A stretch of DNA of 7,821 bases from Rhodothermia bacterium (lineage in GTDB: Bacteria; Bacteroidota; Rhodothermia; Balneolales; Natronogracilivirgulaceae): the NCBI GenBank assembly GCA_007122185.1, contig SKUI01000040.1:1-7821 (forward strand), given 5' to 3'. The notes below the pieces were generated by a model that was not told the origin of the DNA, searched no databases, and saw only the letters and a list, made by a program, of their open reading frames with translations. Position numbers and translations under genes: made by a program. Positions 5,805 to 7,821 of this stretch are shown here, in pieces. Position 1 is the first letter of the stretch; the number at the start of each line of letters is the position of its first letter.

Positions 5805-6611
5805 TCAGGGAGCGGATATCAGCACGATATTCTGTGCCACAAGACCCTTTTCGTTTTCCACCAGATCGAATTCGAAAATAAGCTCTCTGCTGGGCAGATA
5901 GCTGGTATCAAAATCGGCTTCAAACTGGGAAACATGGGCGAACACCGTGCAGTACGGGGATTCCGGCGACCGTGAATCGGTGACCCAGAGCTTGTCATTA
6001 ATCTTTGCCAGATATCGCATGAAACCATATCCCTCATTGTGCGAGAAATCGTAGCACACCCCACGCACCCGTGACCCGACGGCCCCCCACTCATACGGTG
6101 ATTTCACCGGGAGCAGACCGGGAATCACATATCCGGAGACATAAAGGTCAACCTGCTGCTTTAGAGCGGGATCCATGTTGTCAAAACCGATAAGCTCAAC
6201 ACGACACCCGTTGTCCTGCATCGCATTGACCAGACGAACAAATTTCTCGTTGTGGGCCAGCAGCACCAGCCGATCCAGTTCCCCGGCCTGCGACATGATG
6301 TCCACGGTCATATCCACATCCACCACACCCTGCGAAACCACTTCGCCGGTATCGGGGTCGATAAGCCGGTCCACCGGACGTTCAATCACCTTGTACTGAA
6401 AATCCCGCAGGACTTCACAGAATCGGGCAGTTTTTGCCTGGTAATTGTCGTCTTCACGCGCACGGCTGCGATCATAAGCCAGGTAGACATTCAGCCGGGA
6501 AGCCCTGCCGCCGGTACGCCCGGCAAATTTCCGGAGTATGTCATAACGGAGACCGTATCCACCGTTCATGGTTACACTCACTGCGTCAACATAAATGCCA
6601 TATTTGCCCAT
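5805..6611 (-). CDS. NYN (PIN-like RNase) domain protein fused to a cold-shock-type RNA-binding domain
   Basis: A 268-residue soluble protein with two recognisable parts. Residues 1-165 resemble the NYN/LabA fold: YGIYVDAVSVT with Asp9 on strand 1, VVDVDMTVDIM with Asp98 and Asp104, then LDRLVLLAHNEKFVRLVNAM and GCRVELIGF. Where active NYN proteins have G-D-x-D-F, this one has His120-Asn121-Glu122-Lys123-Phe124, so two usual acidic residues are lost. Residues 181-266 look like a cold-shock domain: GVCYDF, an RNP1-like EGYGFM at 193-198, an RNP2-like VFAHVS at 223-228, and a final KGLVAQNIVLI strand. An insertion of about 18 residues separates RNP1 from RNP2. The role is inferred to be RNA binding, and cleavage is doubtful. 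ATG 6611 places Asp9 on the first strand and has AGGAAA 8 nt upstream. It lies 101 nt after a flippase gene on the same strand. Confidence 0.8.
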   Translation of the reverse strand: MGKYGIYVDAVSVTMNGGYGLRYDILRKFAGRTGGRASRLNVYLAYDRSRAREDDNYQAKTARFCEVLRDFQYKVIERPVDRLIDPDTGEVVSQGVVDVDMTVDIMSQAGELDRLVLLAHNEKFVRLVNAMQDNGCRVELIGFDNMDPALKQQVDLYVSGYVIPGLLPVKSPYEWGAVGSRVRGVCYDFSHNEGYGFMRYLAKINDKLWVTDSRSPESPYCTVFAHVSQFEADFDTSYLPSRELIFEFDLVENEKGLVAQNIVLISAP

Positions 6612-6619
6612 AATAATAG

Positions 6620-6625
6620 TTTCCT
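6620..6625 (-). promoter_or_regulatory. Shine-Dalgarno-like site for the NYN-CSD gene
   Basis: Read on the minus strand this is AGGAAA, 8 nt before the ATG at 6611. It is the clearest ribosome-binding site in the window and fixes the start of the NYN-CSD protein. Confidence 0.5.
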
Positions 6626-6693
6626 GTGCTTAATGACTGCCAAAAAAATGGCTTAAATAGTAGTGAAAAATTACAACCTAATGATTTTGTGCT

Positions 6694-6712
6694 CAGAGAG
6701 TAATTATCTCTG
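6694..6712 (-). terminator. Hairpin touching the flippase stop codon, doubtful terminator
   Basis: CAGAGA and TCTCTG form a perfect 6-bp stem with a 7-nt loop directly after the flippase TAA. No T run follows on the minus strand, so it is more likely an mRNA-end structure than an efficient terminator. The rest of the 101-nt gap to the NYN gene is AT-rich and shows no clear promoter. Confidence 0.3.
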
Positions 6713-7821
6713 TTACCTGCTTCTCACTGGCTTGCGGTTTTGGATTTCAGTCATTCCGATGAATGCCAGTAAAACCAAACTTAACACGAATAACACCATC
6801 TTTGCAAAAAAAGGTTCAAAAAAATCAGTTCCGAAGCCATGTCCAACAGCAACAACCGCTCCGGACAGCAGTACAATCATGATATTTTTAGGCATGCGAT
6901 ACGGAACCGGATAGACATACTGCGTGAGCAGGTAGATCAACACCGCCATGGTCAAAAAGCACAGCAGCTTGACCCAAACGGCCCCTTGCATGCCGAATTC
7001 GGGTACCAACAAAATATTTCCCACCAAAGTGATCAGTGCTCCGATCATTGTTATACCGGAAACATACCACATTTTCTCCTTTATAAACACACCTGCCATA
7101 AAATTGAGGAACCAGCCCTGAAACCAGTAGGCCATGAGCAGCCAGGGCACGATATAAAGCCCCATCCAGTAGCGTGAATCAATCAGGGTGCCGTCGAGCA
7201 GGGGGATGCGGATCTGGACGATCTCCTCCACGAACAACCCGACCGATATGAATACCGCTGCCGCCGCAATGTTGAACCACGTGAACACCTCGGCAAAGGT
7301 TTTTTGCGCATCCTCTTCACCAGACTGGCGCATGAAGAAAGGCAGCCAGGCCATCCTGAACATCTGTACCGCCAGCAGCATGAACACCGACAGCTTGATG
7401 CAGGCATTGAAAATGCCGGTAATGTCATCTGCCGTGTATTGCGGACCGTACAGCCGGTCCACCGACTCCTGCGGCATGTTGTTGACCGCAAAACGGCTTA
7501 GAACCTCGTTGACGGCATGACTTAGTCCGGCCGGGATGTAGGGAATCCCGAACAGGAGCGCACGCCGGAAATGCTCCTGCTTCCAGCCCCCTCGATACAG
7601 ATCCGAGGTAAACCAGGCCAGCACCAGCACCGTCAGAAACGAAGCGATGGCATTGCTCACCAGCACCGCCTCGATTCCCCATCCGGCACCCATCACCAGA
7701 TAGAGATTCAGCGTGACATTCACGATCACGTTGCCCAGCCGGATCAGGGCATAGGTCAGGGTCTTGCGTACCATCCTCAGCTCGGCGAAGGGTACCACGG
7801 ACAACGCATCCAGCCAGAGAA
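6713..7821 (-). CDS. Polysaccharide (Wzx/MOP-type) flippase, N-terminal part outside the window
   Basis: A multi-pass inner-membrane protein of the polysaccharide-transporter branch of the MOP/MATE superfamily, which moves lipid-linked sugars across the membrane. The frame stays open to the right edge (upstream codons read LWLDAL before SVVPFAELRM), so at least 369 residues are seen and the start lies outside; a full-length protein of about 450-500 is usual. About ten hydrophobic segments are visible. The PFAELRMVRKTLTYAL segment followed by NVIVNVTLNLYLV, and LLVPEFGMQGAVWVKLLCF near the C terminus, are typical of O-antigen and capsule flippases. The C-terminal tail is short and basic. No glycosyltransferase lies within view, so the substrate is unknown. 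A MurJ lipid II flippase is less likely from the motifs. The NYN-CSD gene follows 101 nt downstream. Confidence 0.85.
   Translation of the reverse strand, partial: LWLDALSVVPFAELRMVRKTLTYALIRLGNVIVNVTLNLYLVMGAGWGIEAVLVSNAIASFLTVLVLAWFTSDLYRGGWKQEHFRRALLFGIPYIPAGLSHAVNEVLSRFAVNNMPQESVDRLYGPQYTADDITGIFNACIKLSVFMLLAVQMFRMAWLPFFMRQSGEEDAQKTFAEVFTWFNIAAAAVFISVGLFVEEIVQIRIPLLDGTLIDSRYWMGLYIVPWLLMAYWFQGWFLNFMAGVFIKEKMWYVSGITMIGALITLVGNILLVPEFGMQGAVWVKLLCFLTMAVLIYLLTQYVYPVPYRMPKNIMIVLLSGAVVAVGHGFGTDFFEPFFAKMVLFVLSLVLLAFIGMTEIQNRKPVRSR

Noticed and set aside
5703..5975. Plus-strand frame of 90 codons starting in the repeat region
   Set aside because: Most of it is antisense to the cold-shock half of the NYN-CSD gene, and the translation is not protein-like.
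7802..7804. TTG as start codon of the flippase
   Set aside because: The frame continues open to the window edge with flippase-like sequence, so the true start is outside.

Overview
The window carries seven protein-coding genes and no RNA gene, insertion sequence or CRISPR array that I can see. GC content is moderate. Intergenic spaces are short and AT-rich, and most starts lack a good Shine-Dalgarno, with A/T-rich leaders instead. This fits the Bacteroidota/Rhodothermota/Balneolota side of the FCB group. Two proteins support that placement. The carB product ends without the usual C-terminal allosteric domain and finishes in an LYLSR tail like the short CarB proteins I recall from Bacteroidota. 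The malate dehydrogenase closely resembles, from memory, the Salinibacter and Chlorobi type. The lineage is an inference; no marker RNA is present.

Positions 1-5603, plus strand, hold a run of core genes: the 3' end of carB (pyrimidine and arginine precursor), ddl (D-Ala-D-Ala ligase for peptidoglycan), a lipoprotein of the family 5 (peptide/nickel type) solute-binding class, nadK (NADP synthesis) and mdh (TCA cycle). The carB, ddl and lipoprotein genes are spaced by only 35 nt each and could be co-transcribed. A 180-nt gap before nadK holds a weak terminator-like hairpin and a Bacteroidota-like -7 element, so nadK-mdh may be a second unit. A strong hairpin at 5646-5686 with A and T tracts on its two sides closes mdh and can serve both strands.

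Positions 5684-5804 are non-coding and contain small direct repeats.

Positions 5805-7821, minus strand, hold two genes converging on mdh. The upstream one is a polysaccharide (Wzx/MOP-type) flippase whose 5' end lies outside the window. The downstream one is a 268-residue protein joining an N-terminal NYN (PIN-like RNase) domain to a C-terminal cold-shock-type RNA-binding domain. In it the usual GDxDF acidic motif of the NYN fold reads HNEKF. This fusion with a degraded motif is the most unusual item here. The other points worth checking are the MDH dinucleotide-loop and loop-length changes, the CarB without a regulatory domain, and the divergent ligase motif in Ddl.
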